64,000 bases of DNA from Nostoc sp. TCL240-02 (GCF_013343235.1 NZ_CP040094.1:7311001-7375000); one strand, 5' to 3'. Positions 24,526 through 33,784 are shown, counted from the first letter of the stretch. Numbers and translations are program-made. The notes: generated from the sequence alone by a model not told the origin.

Positions 24526-25131
24526 ATGACAATAAAAAAGCGCATTGAGCTTAATCAAGGATGCTTCCTTAATCCTGCAAATAAAAAGATAGTTGTCAAT
24601 GTAGCAAGTAAAGATATTTTAAATTTAATCACCCAAGAATTAAAAACTCGTTATTCACCAGAAATTCAAAAGCAAGTACTTGAAGAGACTTCCCAATTAT
24701 TACCGAGTTTCGTATTTGAAGAATTATTAAAACGTCAAGAGCCGCTAGGAAACGTTAATCCAGAGAGCTTAATAATAGTTAACTGTAATATCACAGATGT
24801 AGATGTCGATGATTTAGAATTTAATTTAAGTGTCGAAGCATATTTTGTAATTGGAGATACAACAGGTCAAAATCATTTTCGCGCTAATAGAATAGTCCTT
24901 TGGTCGAATATATGGGGTGACGAAGAAGAACTATTGTTAGATTTAGAAGATGAACTAGGCGAACAATTCTGGACAAATTATCAAATTCAATTGCTCTTTG
25001 ATGAAGAGAATCAGCAAACAATTGAATTAGAAGTATCACAAACAGATGATTATGCAGCAAGGTTAGAATTTTCCCCATCTCTTCAAAAGTTTTTACCATC
25101 CATAGTTCCCTTTACGGATAATGAATTCTAA
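24526..25131 (+). CDS. Hypothetical protein, acidic, function unknown
   Basis: A 201-residue soluble, strongly acidic protein (for example WGDEEELLLDLEDELGEQF near 127-145). No signal peptide, transmembrane segment or motif is visible. N-terminal half: KKIVVNVASKDILNLITQEL and PEIQKQVLEETSQLL, probably helical. Second half: alternating strands. Base composition is more AT-rich than the surrounding genes, which may mean recent transfer. No neighbour on the same strand suggests a role. I recognise no family. Confidence 0.62.
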   Translation: MTIKKRIELNQGCFLNPANKKIVVNVASKDILNLITQELKTRYSPEIQKQVLEETSQLLPSFVFEELLKRQEPLGNVNPESLIIVNCNITDVDVDDLEFNLSVEAYFVIGDTTGQNHFRANRIVLWSNIWGDEEELLLDLEDELGEQFWTNYQIQLLFDEENQQTIELEVSQTDDYAARLEFSPSLQKFLPSIVPFTDNEF

Positions 25132-25632
25132 AATTTATTCTCCGCGCTGATTATTAGCCAATCAATCAAAATGGTAATCCTGGCTCTTCAGAGTCGCAAA
25201 TGAGTTATTTACGATTGGCTGGTGGCCTTGTAAGTAATAAAATACTGTGTCAATCACCTGTTATCGAGCAATACAGTTCAGTTAAAGCTAAAACTGTTTG
25301 CCAAAGTCAATTTTTTTAACAAACCGCATACTCCTACAGAGAAGCAAGCTACGCGCAGCGTAGGACGCAAAGAGAATAAAGAAATGCTTAACCCAAGCGT
25401 ATGGTCTTATCAAGAGATATTGCACAAGCAACATAACTAAATTACAGCGAGGATTAGCAGCACGCAACAGAAAAAAGCAATTAATCGTATAAATCACTGC
25501 TGTCTTCAAACAGCCAAGGTAATGCTATGATTTTGCTGAATTTAGAAATCCGGGAGAAATTGTTTCCAAAATACCACCTACGACTTTAGAGTATTGAAAT
25601 AACTCAAATAAGTATTTATCTGAAGGCGAGGT
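25132..25632. other. Intergenic region before the ABC importer operon
   Basis: About 500 bp, no gene recognised. It includes the dispersed repeat fragment GAAGCAAGCTACGCGCAGCG (about 25341-25360). A 73-codon minus-strand frame (25288-25509) overlaps this repeat and has a composition unlike a real protein. The right end should hold the operon promoter. Confidence 0.45.
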
Positions 25633-26691
25633 ATGACAACAAACTTTAGTCGGCGTGAATTTATCTTGTTTGGTTCAGCCACGTTTGCTACCAGCTTAGT
25701 GGTACAAGCTTGCAGTAATAAGCCGACTACACCAACAGCGACAACAACAGGTGGTACTGAAGGGTTTAAAATAGCGATCGCTCTCCCTGGGATGATTACT
25801 GACAAAGGCTGGAATCAATCTGGTTATGAAGGAATCAATCTAGCAAAACAAAACCTAGGTGCCCAAACCGCCTATGTAGAAAAAGTAGCACAAGCAGATC
25901 AGACAGAAATATTAACAGATTTTGCTCGTAAAGGCTACAATCTCATCTTCGCGCATGGCGGGCAATTTGATGCCGCAATTGAACAAGTCGCTTCACAGTT
26001 CCCCAACACCTTTTTTGTGGGAGTAAATGGTAATCTCAAGGGTGAAAATATTGCTTCTTTACGAATAGATCATCTACAAGCTAGTTATTTGTGTGGCATT
26101 ATCGGTGCTTCTGTGACTAAATCTAATAAATTGGCTTATATTGCTGGAGAGAAGTTTCCCGCTACCGAAGGAGAACTGCGGGGATTTGAATTAGGGGCAA
26201 AATCTGTTAAACCAAATATCCAAATTACTTCTACTTTTACAGGTGATTGGGATGATGTTGCCAAAGCCAAAGAAGCAACTCTGGCATTAATTTCTGCCGG
26301 GTCTGATGTTATTTATCAATGGTTAGATAATGCTTCAGCCGCAGTCTTACAAACAGCAGGCGAAAAAGGAGTATATGCTTTTGGCAACACCAAGGATCAA
26401 TTAGACGTTGCACCAAAAGCTGTTTTAACCAGCGCTGTCAAACGCTTAGATTTAGCCATCGCTTATATAGCAGAATTAGCTAAACAAAAACAAATCAAAG
26501 GACAAATATATACAATTGGATTAGAAAGAACAGATATATTATTTTTAGGGAAATTTGGAGCAATCATACCGGAAGCAGTTAAACAAAAGGTATTGAATGC
26601 AAAGCAAGAGATTGTTAATAAAAAAATAGTTTTTGAAGACTGCAAAGAGGCTGGGAAGGATACGCTCTGCGTGAAGAAAGCAACAACATAG
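25633..26691 (+). CDS. BMP-family lipoprotein, nucleoside ABC importer binding protein
   Basis: A 352-residue extracytoplasmic solute-binding lipoprotein. The N-terminus combines a Tat-like SRREFILFGS and a lipobox ending in VVQAC (Cys about 27), followed by a Thr/Pro-rich linker. The mature part matches the BMP (PnrA/TmpC-like) family: IAIALPGMITDKGWNQSGYEG, FFVGVNG and GVYAFGNTKDQLDVAP. These proteins bind purine or pyrimidine nucleosides. The ATPase and two permeases of the same system follow downstream. The last 15 residues (KEAGKDTLCVKKATT) are translated from repeat-like DNA and may be an acquired tail. Confidence 0.9.
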   Translation: MTTNFSRREFILFGSATFATSLVVQACSNKPTTPTATTTGGTEGFKIAIALPGMITDKGWNQSGYEGINLAKQNLGAQTAYVEKVAQADQTEILTDFARKGYNLIFAHGGQFDAAIEQVASQFPNTFFVGVNGNLKGENIASLRIDHLQASYLCGIIGASVTKSNKLAYIAGEKFPATEGELRGFELGAKSVKPNIQITSTFTGDWDDVAKAKEATLALISAGSDVIYQWLDNASAAVLQTAGEKGVYAFGNTKDQLDVAPKAVLTSAVKRLDLAIAYIAELAKQKQIKGQIYTIGLERTDILFLGKFGAIIPEAVKQKVLNAKQEIVNKKIVFEDCKEAGKDTLCVKKATT

Positions 26692-26730
26692 CTTTAGCAG
26701 ACTATATTAAAAAACAGGAATAATTGTCTT

Positions 26731-26801
26731 TGTAGAGACGGCGATTTATCCCGTCTGTCTAATGCGCCAGTATTTTAGACGCTATTCATCGCGTCTCTAC
26801 A
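26731..26801. repeat. TGTAGAGACG inverted-repeat element
   Basis: TGTAGAGACG at 26731-26740 pairs with CGTCTCTACA at 26792-26801; GACGGCGATTTATCCCGTCT forms an inner stem. This is a common dispersed hairpin type in Nostoc-like genomes. It lies between the binding protein and ATPase genes of the operon. Confidence 0.7.
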
Positions 26802-26958
26802 ATCGGGGCTTTCTGGCTAATCCCTAGCGTATTGGGGTAAAACTGGATCTGACTTGTGTGTACACCTTAGCTTTAGCAAGGGGAGGAGTTGGGGGTGGGG
26901 TGTTGGACTTTTGCAAGAGGTATACTACAGTCCTCAACGAGCTATCAGTTTTGTGAAT

Positions 26959-28440
26959 ATGAACTATTTACGCTTACAAAATATTACCAAACGCTTTGGG
27001 TCTTTTATCGCTAACGATAATATCAATCTCTCTGTTGCATCTGGAAGCATTCATGCAATACTAGGCGAAAATGGTGCAGGTAAGAGTACTTTAATGAATA
27101 TTATTAGTGGACTCTATCAACCTGACGCTGGGGAGATTTATCTCCAAGAACAACTAATAAAAATTTCCTCACCAAATGAGGCAATTAAATTAGGTATTGG
27201 TATGATTTACCAACACTTCATGCTTGTACCGAAATTGACTGTCACAGAAAATATCATCTTAGGGATGGAGAAAAATTGGCGGCTAAATCTAGAAAATAAA
27301 CAGCAAGAAATCGCCGCCTTATCCCAAACTTATGGATTAGAAATTGACCCCACTGCCAAAGTTGAAAATTTATCTGTTGGGGCACAACAACGGGTAGAAA
27401 TTCTCAAAGTTCTCTACCGTCGAGCAAAGTTGTTGATTCTTGATGAACCTACAGCAGTTTTGACACCGCCAGAAGTAGAATCATTAATTGCTATCTTGCA
27501 CCAATTGGCAGCCGCAGGTAACACAATTATTTTTATAAGCCATAAATTAGAAGAGGTAATGAATCTCTGTGATTCAGTCACAGTTTTACGCCAGGGAAAG
27601 GTAGTAGCAACAACATCAACTGAAGCAGTGACATCTCAGCAGTTAGCAACATTGATGGTAGGAAGGGAAGTAGCTTTACAGTTAAATAAAAGTCCTACAT
27701 TACCAGGAGAAATCATTCTATCGGTGCAAAATTTGCAAGTTGCTGATGAAAGAAATATTCTTGCTGTCAATAATGTATCTTTTGAACTGCGGGCGGGAGA
27801 AATTTTAGGAATTGCTGGTGTCGATGGCAATGGACAGCGAGAATTAGCTGATGCCATCGCTCTTGTGCGGACTATTAAGCAGGGTAAAATGGAGTTTACG
27901 TACAATACTTTAGTGGGCTACATCCCAGAAGATAGGCAAACAATGGGATTGGTGTTGCAATTTAGCATCGCCCAAAATTTGATTTTAAAAGCTTTTAAAT
28001 ATCTACCATTTTGTCGCCGTTTTTTGTTACAACAAGAAGCGATCGCAAATCGTGCCCAAGCTGCAATGCAAGAGTTTGACATTCGGGCGAATGGGATTGA
28101 TATCTTGGTAAGTCAACTTTCGGGAGGAAATCAACAAAAAGTGGTATTAGCGCGAGAACTGGCGCAAACACCAGCTTTAATTATCGCCATGCAACCCACA
28201 AGGGGGTTAGATGTCGGGGCGACAGTAGCCGTCCAATCTCGAATATTAACAGAACGTGATCGCGGTGCGGCAGTTTTGTATATTTCTAGTGACTTAGAAG
28301 AAGTGATGACAATGAGCGATCGCATTGCCGTAATCTACAGAGGTGAGTTTGTGGCTATTTTGGATGCAGCTACGGCGAAGGTGGAAGAAATTGGTTTGTT
28401 GATGGCTGGGGGATCTAAAACAGTTATCAGTGAACAGTAA
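26959..28440 (+). CDS. Nucleoside ABC importer ATP-binding protein (two NBDs)
   Basis: A fused double ATPase of 493 residues from ATG 26959 (MNYLRLQNITKRFG); a GTG two codons earlier is an alternative, and the longer upstream frame is repeat-derived. NBD1: Walker A LGENGAGKST (about 36-45), signature LSVGAQQR, Walker B LLILDEPTAVL and H-loop FISHK. NBD2: modified P-loop AGVDGNGQRELAD, signature LSGGNQQK and Walker-B region MQPTRGLDVGA. The layout is that of YufO/NupA-type ATPases serving BMP nucleoside importers. It sits between the binding protein and the two permeases. A toxin-antitoxin pair separates it from the first permease. Confidence 0.92.
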   Translation: MNYLRLQNITKRFGSFIANDNINLSVASGSIHAILGENGAGKSTLMNIISGLYQPDAGEIYLQEQLIKISSPNEAIKLGIGMIYQHFMLVPKLTVTENIILGMEKNWRLNLENKQQEIAALSQTYGLEIDPTAKVENLSVGAQQRVEILKVLYRRAKLLILDEPTAVLTPPEVESLIAILHQLAAAGNTIIFISHKLEEVMNLCDSVTVLRQGKVVATTSTEAVTSQQLATLMVGREVALQLNKSPTLPGEIILSVQNLQVADERNILAVNNVSFELRAGEILGIAGVDGNGQRELADAIALVRTIKQGKMEFTYNTLVGYIPEDRQTMGLVLQFSIAQNLILKAFKYLPFCRRFLLQQEAIANRAQAAMQEFDIRANGIDILVSQLSGGNQQKVVLARELAQTPALIIAMQPTRGLDVGATVAVQSRILTERDRGAAVLYISSDLEEVMTMSDRIAVIYRGEFVAILDAATAKVEEIGLLMAGGSKTVISEQ

Positions 28441-28542
28441 TCAGTGAAATAATTAGTAACTGATAACTATTAAGCCTATTGCGATCGAGAAATGGCATAA
28501 AATGAAAAAGTGTCTAATTTTTCAAAAATATCAACACTGCTG

Positions 28543-28764
28543 ATGAGCAACTCTGTATCTTTTCAGACAGTTATTGAATATGTAGAGGCTCTGTCAACCG
28601 AAGAGCAAGATTTACTACTCGAACTAATTTCTAAAAGACGCATTGAACAACGGCGTAAAGAAATTGCGGCAAATGCTACACAAACCCTGAAAGCAATTAG
28701 AACAGGTACAGCCAAGCATGGTAACATCGAGGATCTGCGGGCTGATTTGCTAAGTGAAGGATGA
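28543..28764 (+). CDS. Type II antitoxin (partner of RelE-like toxin)
   Basis: A small helical protein of 73 residues if started at ATG 28543 (MSNSVSFQTVIEYVEALS); the frame is also open from GTG 28510. The sequence has the LSTEEQDLLLELISKRRIEQ helix and a C-terminal tail ending EDLRADLLSEG, as in cyanobacterial antitoxins that accompany RelE/StbE-type toxins. Its TGA overlaps the toxin ATG (ATGA), the usual coupling in such modules. The toxin is interrupted by a stop, so this antitoxin may no longer have a functional partner. The module interrupts the nucleoside importer operon. Confidence 0.8.
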   Translation: MSNSVSFQTVIEYVEALSTEEQDLLLELISKRRIEQRRKEIAANATQTLKAIRTGTAKHGNIEDLRADLLSEG

Positions 28765-29045
28765 GAGTTCTTGTTTGGGATAGTAGCTTTAAGCGTGCTT
28801 TTAAACGAGTTATTCGTAAAAATCCTCGCTTAGAAAAAGCAATTTTTGAAGTTTTGGAATTACTTGTAACCGATCCATTTGCACCTTCTTTGAAATCGCA
28901 TAAGTTAAAAGGTGATTTAGAGGGTTTGTAGGCTTGCTGGGTAGAGTATGATTGCCGTATTATCTACACGTTTCAGCGCAATCCTGATGAGGATGAAGAT
29001 ACGATTGTGCTAATCGATATTGGCACTCATGATGAGGTTTATTGA
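28761..29045 (+). pseudogene. RelE/StbE-family mRNA interferase toxin with in-frame TAG
   Basis: From ATG 28761, which overlaps the antitoxin stop, the frame reads MRVLVWDSSFKRAFKRVIRK, then APSLKSHKLKGDLEGL, TAG at 28929-28931 (codon 57), then ACWVEYDCRIIYTFQ and a C-terminus ending DIGTHDEVY, stop 29043-29045. Apart from the TAG it is a complete 94-codon RelE/YafQ-like toxin (LKG(D/N)LEGLW-x-x-RVxYDxRIIY pattern). In relatives the residue here is usually Trp, and TGG to TAG is one change. Both halves keep normal sequence, so inactivation looks recent. Confidence 0.85.
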
Positions 29046-29143
29046 GAAATGCAGAGAAGGCGATCGCTTTAGGAAAGTTTCAAAATGCGATTTTCTCTGT
29101 TCCCAGTTATCCCTCAGTACAAGCGTTCTATTGGGTTAGGCTC

Positions 29144-30199
29144 GTGCTGACACTAATTAATCGGATTCATCCTAGATTACTGCCCATACTATCACCGTTA
29201 ATTGCGATCGCCTCCGCGCTCATCGTCGGTGCTATCCTCATGCTAATTGCTGGGGCAAATCCCATCACCGCGTATAGCATCTTATTTCAAGAATCTCTCT
29301 CTACCTACTTTGGATTTGGTAACACCCTCACCAAAATGACACCGCTATTATTCGCTAGTTTAGGCGTGTTAGTGGCGTTGCGGGCTGGGCAATTTAATAT
29401 CGGTGGTGAAGGACAAATTTATCTAGGTGCGTTGGGAAGTACTTTAATTGGGTTATACGTGCAAGGATTACCTGCGGTGATTCATATCCCCTTAGCACTT
29501 TTAGCAGGATTTTTCTTTGGTGCAGTTTGGGGTTGGATTCCTGGTTATCTCAAAGCAATGCGTGGAGTCAATGAAGTAATTACTACCTTGTTGCTCAACT
29601 ATATCGCGGTAAATTTAGTTAGCTACCTCGTCCAAAATCCATTAATGGCAGCAGGTGCGCCTAGTCCTTATTCGCCATTAATTGCCAAAACAGCCCAATT
29701 GCCGATTATCTTACCGCAAAGCCTCGCCCATGCTGGGATTTTATTCGGTTTAATTGCCGCAGGTATTTTATGGGTATTGTTAGTGCGATCGCCTCTAGGT
29801 TATCAAATTACGGCAGTAGGATTTAACCCGATTGCCGCCCGTTATGCCCACATATCAGTTGAACGCACCATTATGCTGGTGATGGCTGCTGCGGGTGGTT
29901 TAGCTGGTTTAGCTGGAAGTTGTGAAGTGATGGGGTTAAAATATCGGCTATTTGAACAAGTTTCGCCAGGTTATGGATTTGATGCCATTGCGATCGCTTT
30001 TTTAAGTCGTGGTAGTGTTGTCGGTGTAGTATTAACTTCTTTGTTTTTTGCAGCCCTTCGCAGTGGTGCAAATGTGATGCAGCGTAGTGCAGGTGTGCCC
30101 GTAACTGTAGTTTACGCAATTCAGGGGTTTATGGTGTTATTTATTGCTATCAGTCTCGCAGTGGAAAGAGAAATAACGCAAAGGGGCGCAAAGGTTTAA
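29144..30199 (+). CDS. Nucleoside ABC importer permease, first subunit
   Basis: A BPD_transp_2/YufP-type inner-membrane permease, 351 residues from GTG 29144 (MLTLINRIHPRLLPILS); the frame is open from TTG 29042, but that start lies on the toxin stop and adds poorly conserved residues. About eight to nine hydrophobic helices. Family segments are ANPITAYSILFQESL, LVALRAGQFNIGGEGQIYLG (residues about 80-99) and LRAxG-like YQITAVGFNPIAARY. It pairs with the second permease at 30275 to form the transport channel fed by the BMP protein. Insertion of the toxin-antitoxin module has probably altered its translation start. Confidence 0.88.
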   Translation: MLTLINRIHPRLLPILSPLIAIASALIVGAILMLIAGANPITAYSILFQESLSTYFGFGNTLTKMTPLLFASLGVLVALRAGQFNIGGEGQIYLGALGSTLIGLYVQGLPAVIHIPLALLAGFFFGAVWGWIPGYLKAMRGVNEVITTLLLNYIAVNLVSYLVQNPLMAAGAPSPYSPLIAKTAQLPIILPQSLAHAGILFGLIAAGILWVLLVRSPLGYQITAVGFNPIAARYAHISVERTIMLVMAAAGGLAGLAGSCEVMGLKYRLFEQVSPGYGFDAIAIAFLSRGSVVGVVLTSLFFAALRSGANVMQRSAGVPVTVVYAIQGFMVLFIAISLAVEREITQRGAKV

Positions 30200-30274
30200 C
30201 GCAGAGAAACACAAAGAAAACTCTGCGATACTTTGCGCTTCCCTCTGCGAACCTCTGCGTTTAAAAAAGGGTTT
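30200..30274. repeat. CTCTGCG-containing repeat between the permease genes
   Basis: The spacer holds several copies of ACTCTGCG/CCTCTGCG and the complement CGCAGAG, a dispersed repeat in cyanobacteria. Parts of it can pair. The upstream 14 codons of the second permease frame come from this repeat, which supports the later start. Confidence 0.7.
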
Positions 30275-31213
30275 ATGAATAATCTCAACTTCTTCTCCGA
30301 TTACTTAACAGCTACCTTACGTCTAGCCGTCCCCTTAGCATTTGCTGCCCTTGGAGGATTGTACTCGGAACGATCGGGGGTGTTAAATATCGCCTTAGAA
30401 GGAATGTTGCTTACTGGTGCTTTTACCAGTGCTGCTGCCACCTTCTACACTGGTAATCCCTGGCTTGGTATCCTCGCGTCCTTGATTGCTGGGGGATTAG
30501 TCGGACTACTCCATGCTGTTTTATGTGTAACTTTGCGTGTCGATCAATTAGTATCTGGGTTAGCAATTAATCTTGTTGCAGCTGGATTAACATCGTTTTT
30601 AGCCCGGTTAGTGTTTAGTGGCAGTAGTACACAACAATTACCTGGAATTGGGACAATTACTATTCCTGGTTTAGCTAATATTCCCCTGATCGGGCCGTTA
30701 CTATTTCAGTCAGATTTTTTAGTATACTTATTATTTATCTTAGTTATTTTAACTACATACCTTTTATTTAAAACTAGCTTTGGATTGACATTACGGGCAG
30801 TGGGGGAATCTCCGAAAGCTGCTGACACGGCTGGAATTTCGGTATCATTTGTCCGTTATATCGCAGTGGTGACTAGTGGCTGTCTTGCGAGTTTAGGAGG
30901 TGCTTATTTAGCTCTGGTACAGGTAAGATTTTTTGCCGAAGGGATGAGTGCTGGTAAGGGATTTATTGCGATCGCAGCATTAATTTTTGGCAGATGGCAT
31001 CCTGTAGGTAGTGCTTTGGCTTGTTTGCTATTTGGGGCTACAGAAGCTTTACAACTGCGAATTCAAGCATTAGGGGTAAATATTCCTTACCAATTTTTAG
31101 TCATGCTACCTTATGCGATCGCTTTATTGGCATTGGTGGGTAAGCTGGGAAAATCTACACCCCCGAAAGCTTTAGGTACTCCCTACTTTGGAGAAAATCG
31201 CCACTCAGACTAA
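30275..31213 (+). CDS. Nucleoside ABC importer permease, second subunit
   Basis: A 312-residue BPD_transp_2/YufQ-type permease from ATG 30275 (MNNLNFFSDYLTATLRL). Typical segments are AALGGLYSERSGVLNIALEG (about 27-46, the conserved NI(A/G)xEG), LRAVGESPKAADTAGISV (about 182-199) and GMSAGKGFIAIAALIFGRW. There are eight or so transmembrane helices. It is the last gene of the BMP-ATPase-permease-permease operon. The C-terminal GTPYFGENRHSD is hydrophilic. Confidence 0.92.
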   Translation: MNNLNFFSDYLTATLRLAVPLAFAALGGLYSERSGVLNIALEGMLLTGAFTSAAATFYTGNPWLGILASLIAGGLVGLLHAVLCVTLRVDQLVSGLAINLVAAGLTSFLARLVFSGSSTQQLPGIGTITIPGLANIPLIGPLLFQSDFLVYLLFILVILTTYLLFKTSFGLTLRAVGESPKAADTAGISVSFVRYIAVVTSGCLASLGGAYLALVQVRFFAEGMSAGKGFIAIAALIFGRWHPVGSALACLLFGATEALQLRIQALGVNIPYQFLVMLPYAIALLALVGKLGKSTPPKALGTPYFGENRHSD

Positions 31214-31244
31214 TTTAAAGCAAAATTCTGAATCGCAAGGGTAA

Positions 31245-31508
31245 TTAAGATAGTTTCGTTTGCTGCCATAAGATGAGTTTCAATTCAGAACAGTAGTAAA
31301 CCCCATCATTAATTTCTCCTTCGCGATCAGCTAGCCAATCATAAATTTGTGCAGCTTTTGCTAACGCCACTTTTTCTGAACGATAAAGCCGAGGAGTAGG
31401 GCAGTAGGCGTGGCCATTGATGTGTATAGCTACAATCTGCCAATAATCGCTCTCTGGTACAATTTCTAAAAACCCGTTACAGTAAGACTCGATTATTCCT
31501 ATATTCAT
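31245..31508 (-). CDS. Small hypothetical protein
   Basis: An 87-residue protein, convergent with the permease operon and 31 bp from it. MNIGIIESYCNGFLEIVPES is followed by WQIVAIHINGHAYCPTPRLY and KAAQIYDWLADREGEI. Aromatic-rich, soluble, no signal. Composition and conserved-looking phrases suggest a real cyanobacterial protein of unknown function. No motif allows an assignment. Confidence 0.58.
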   Translation of the reverse strand: MNIGIIESYCNGFLEIVPESDYWQIVAIHINGHAYCPTPRLYRSEKVALAKAAQIYDWLADREGEINDGVYYCSELKLILWQQTKLS

Positions 31509-31758
31509 CTACACCATCAAACTTTTTAACGTTGGCCACAACAAAGCCGATGCCAGCCAATTTTTGCAAGTCAAAGCTGGAATCACCAGGGAATGCAGTA
31601 ACAACCCCTGTTCATGATTGTGGGTTCGTAGTCAATGAAAATCTGAATTATTGGTCACTTTTTAGCTAGTTGTCTTAATGCTAGTTTGAGCTTGATGGTG
31701 AAAGTTTTCGCATCAAAAGCAATATCAAAACAGTAAACTAGCAAAAACTAAAAATAAT

Positions 31759-32214
31759 ATGTGGATAAGTGCCATAGTTGCGTACTTACATTATTTAAGC
31801 TTCATGTTGTGTTTTGGCGCTCTGGTATCAGAAGCATTGAATTTAAAAAAAGAATTGAGTTTAAATGAGGCTTGGAAGATCGTCATAGCTGATGCAGTAT
31901 ATGGTATATCAGCAACTGTCGTTCTTGTCACAGGCATTTTGCGTGTTATCTACTTTGGTAAAGGGACGGATTACTATTTCAGCAACCCAGTTTTTTACGC
32001 CAAAGTTGTGGTTTTCATTGTGGTGGGTTTACTATCTCTCTATCCCACTATTTCTTTCATTGGTTGGATGAAAAGTCTCCAACAGGGGCAAGCACCCAAG
32101 CTAGAATTACTAAAACTAAATCGTCTCATCTGGCTCATTAGAATTGAACTGGTTGGTTTTATCCTAATTCCGTTATTGGCAGTAATAATGGCAAGAGGAA
32201 TAGGTATAAACTAG
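31759..32214 (+). CDS. DUF2214 family membrane protein
   Basis: A 151-residue integral membrane protein with four hydrophobic helices. The beginning AIVAYLHYLSFMLCFGALVSEA and the YGISATVVLVTGILRVIYFGKG segment (about 47-68) fit the DUF2214 family of predicted membrane proteins, whose function is unknown. The charged FGKGTDYYFSNPVFYAKV loop is typical. It stands alone; 128 bp downstream lies a MITE-like element. Confidence 0.82.
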   Translation: MWISAIVAYLHYLSFMLCFGALVSEALNLKKELSLNEAWKIVIADAVYGISATVVLVTGILRVIYFGKGTDYYFSNPVFYAKVVVFIVVGLLSLYPTISFIGWMKSLQQGQAPKLELLKLNRLIWLIRIELVGFILIPLLAVIMARGIGIN

Positions 32215-32342
32215 GCTGAATTAATCTTCAGTCAGTAATAGAGTTTTGGTAAATAAAAGAGTCAAAGTTACACGCAAGAAGCGATCGCACTTTTGCAGGT
32301 CGCCAATGAAAAATAATTATACGTAAATCAACACAGTACCTC

Positions 32343-32466
32343 AATACTTCTCGCTTTGTGCATTTTTAATTCGGAATCGGATTTTGGGTAAAGGGTACTG
32401 GGTTTGGGTTCAAGGTTTTTTCTTTCCCCTTCCCCCTTCCCCTTTTCCCCTTAACCGAGAAGTATT
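32343..32466. mobile_element. MITE-like element, copy 1
   Basis: A 124-bp element ending in inverted repeats AATACTTCTCG / CGAGAAGTATT, with an internal block (32361-32399) identical to the copy at 34039-34137. It differs by a roughly 24-bp internal insertion after GGTACT and has no coding capacity. Flanks CACAGTACC (32332-32340) and CACAGTGCC (32468-32476) look like a decayed target duplication. Confidence 0.75.
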
Positions 32467-32488
32467 GCACAGTGCCCTAGCTAGCCTT

Positions 32489-33784
32489 TCATTCAGTAGC
32501 TTCTCTCCGGGACTTCAGTTGAGATGCAATCAGAGGAACTTTGGGCGAGAGAAAAAATCCAATCAAACTGGCAAAAAGGATTGGTGTAAAAGGACTTAAG
32601 TTAGTCAGTTTTGACAGCAGCAGAGTTGTACTTATAGGTGTGCGCGTTACGGCTGCATTGACGGCCGCCATTGTACAAATCATGGCAAGGGCGGGATTAA
32701 CCCCCGGAATTAACACTGCTACTGCTTTACCAATACAAGCACCAGTGAAAAACAGAGGGATGATGAATCCACCGCGCCACCCACCTGTTACCGTGATGCT
32801 AATGGCTGCCATTTTACCAAGAGCAAGAGTTAAGAGAAAAATAGCACCAAAGCTACTAGTGAGGACTGGCTCTAATTCTTCATGTCCAAAATAGCGGGTT
32901 AGGGGTAATAAAACTGCTAAAGTAGCAAGCCCAAATCCTGCTAAGGTTGTGCGTACATAAATGGGGCCCGGAATTCGAGCAAACAAGTAATCGCAGCCCC
33001 GAAAAATGCTCATAAAAATCCATCCCGCCACCGCCCCAATGATTCCGAATATGATCGCGATCGCAAAATCATCAATTTTTTCTAGGTGGTACTGGGGAAA
33101 ATGCCAAGTGGGTGCAATTCCCAAATGTGTAATTGCTGCAAATACCAGATAACTAGCGCAACTTGAAACAATGGCTGGCATCAAGGCTTCGTAATATTCC
33201 ACAATATGCTCATGGTGCAAAATCTCCAACGCGAATATTGCACCGCCAAGAGGTGCGCCGAACAAAGCAGTGAAGCCAGCCGCCATCGCCGTTAAACTCA
33301 AAGTTCTGAGGTCTTCACCCTGGAGTTTTAGGCGATCGGCAACCCAAGTACCAAAAGAACCTGTTACTTGTACTAGTGCCGCTTCTGGCCCAGCACTACC
33401 GCCTGCCGATATGCTAATTAGAGAAGCAAGAATCATTGAGGGATTTTTGCGAACATCTAAGCGTCCGCCACGAAAATGGATATTATCAACAATTACGGCG
33501 ATTTCACCGGGATTTCCCAGAAAATGAATCACCAGCCCGATAACTAAACCAGCGAGTGGCATCACTATCAGCAGGCTAAAACCTTCAAATCGTTGCAGAT
33601 GGTGAGTTAAAAATTCTAAAACATTCCAGTAAAACGCAGCGAATAGACCACCAGCAGTACCCACAGCTACCCAGAGGATCACCCACTGCGAAATCATCAG
33701 GGGATTACGTTTTACCAGTCCAAAAAGTTGAGCAAATGTCCAGCGTTGATTTTGATTGCTAGCGGTGGCCTTTTTTGGTAACAC
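32489..33784 (-). CDS. ClC-type chloride channel/transporter
   Basis: A 431-residue membrane protein with the ClC fold, no CBS domains. Selectivity segments: GNPGEIAVIVD (about 90-100, in place of the usual GSGIP), GGSAGPEAALVQ (about 128-139, gating Glu 134 present), and GGWRGGFIIPLFFTG (the GxFxP region, about 337-351). By eye, the position of the internal proton glutamate of ClC-ec1 appears to hold Ile (FALEILHHEH), and the usual Ser of the first selectivity loop is absent. So this is a divergent member that may conduct anions without proton coupling; that is inference. The gene is flanked on both sides by copies of one MITE-like element. Confidence 0.9.
   Translation of the reverse strand: MLPKKATASNQNQRWTFAQLFGLVKRNPLMISQWVILWVAVGTAGGLFAAFYWNVLEFLTHHLQRFEGFSLLIVMPLAGLVIGLVIHFLGNPGEIAVIVDNIHFRGGRLDVRKNPSMILASLISISAGGSAGPEAALVQVTGSFGTWVADRLKLQGEDLRTLSLTAMAAGFTALFGAPLGGAIFALEILHHEHIVEYYEALMPAIVSSCASYLVFAAITHLGIAPTWHFPQYHLEKIDDFAIAIIFGIIGAVAGWIFMSIFRGCDYLFARIPGPIYVRTTLAGFGLATLAVLLPLTRYFGHEELEPVLTSSFGAIFLLTLALGKMAAISITVTGGWRGGFIIPLFFTGACIGKAVAVLIPGVNPALAMICTMAAVNAAVTRTPISTTLLLSKLTNLSPFTPILFASLIGFFLSPKVPLIASQLKSRREATE

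Noticed and set aside
25288..25509. 73-codon minus-strand frame upstream of the BMP gene
   Set aside because: Overlaps a dispersed repeat and has an improbable composition.
26854..26958. 35-residue N-terminal extension of the nucleoside ABC ATPase
   Set aside because: The sequence is repeat-like (GRSWGWGVGLL) and the conserved ATPase start is at ATG 26959.
31509..31758. Possible coding remnant between the small hypothetical gene and DUF2214
   Set aside because: Short protein-like stretches occur in more than one frame, none with a start or recognisable family, so no claim is made.
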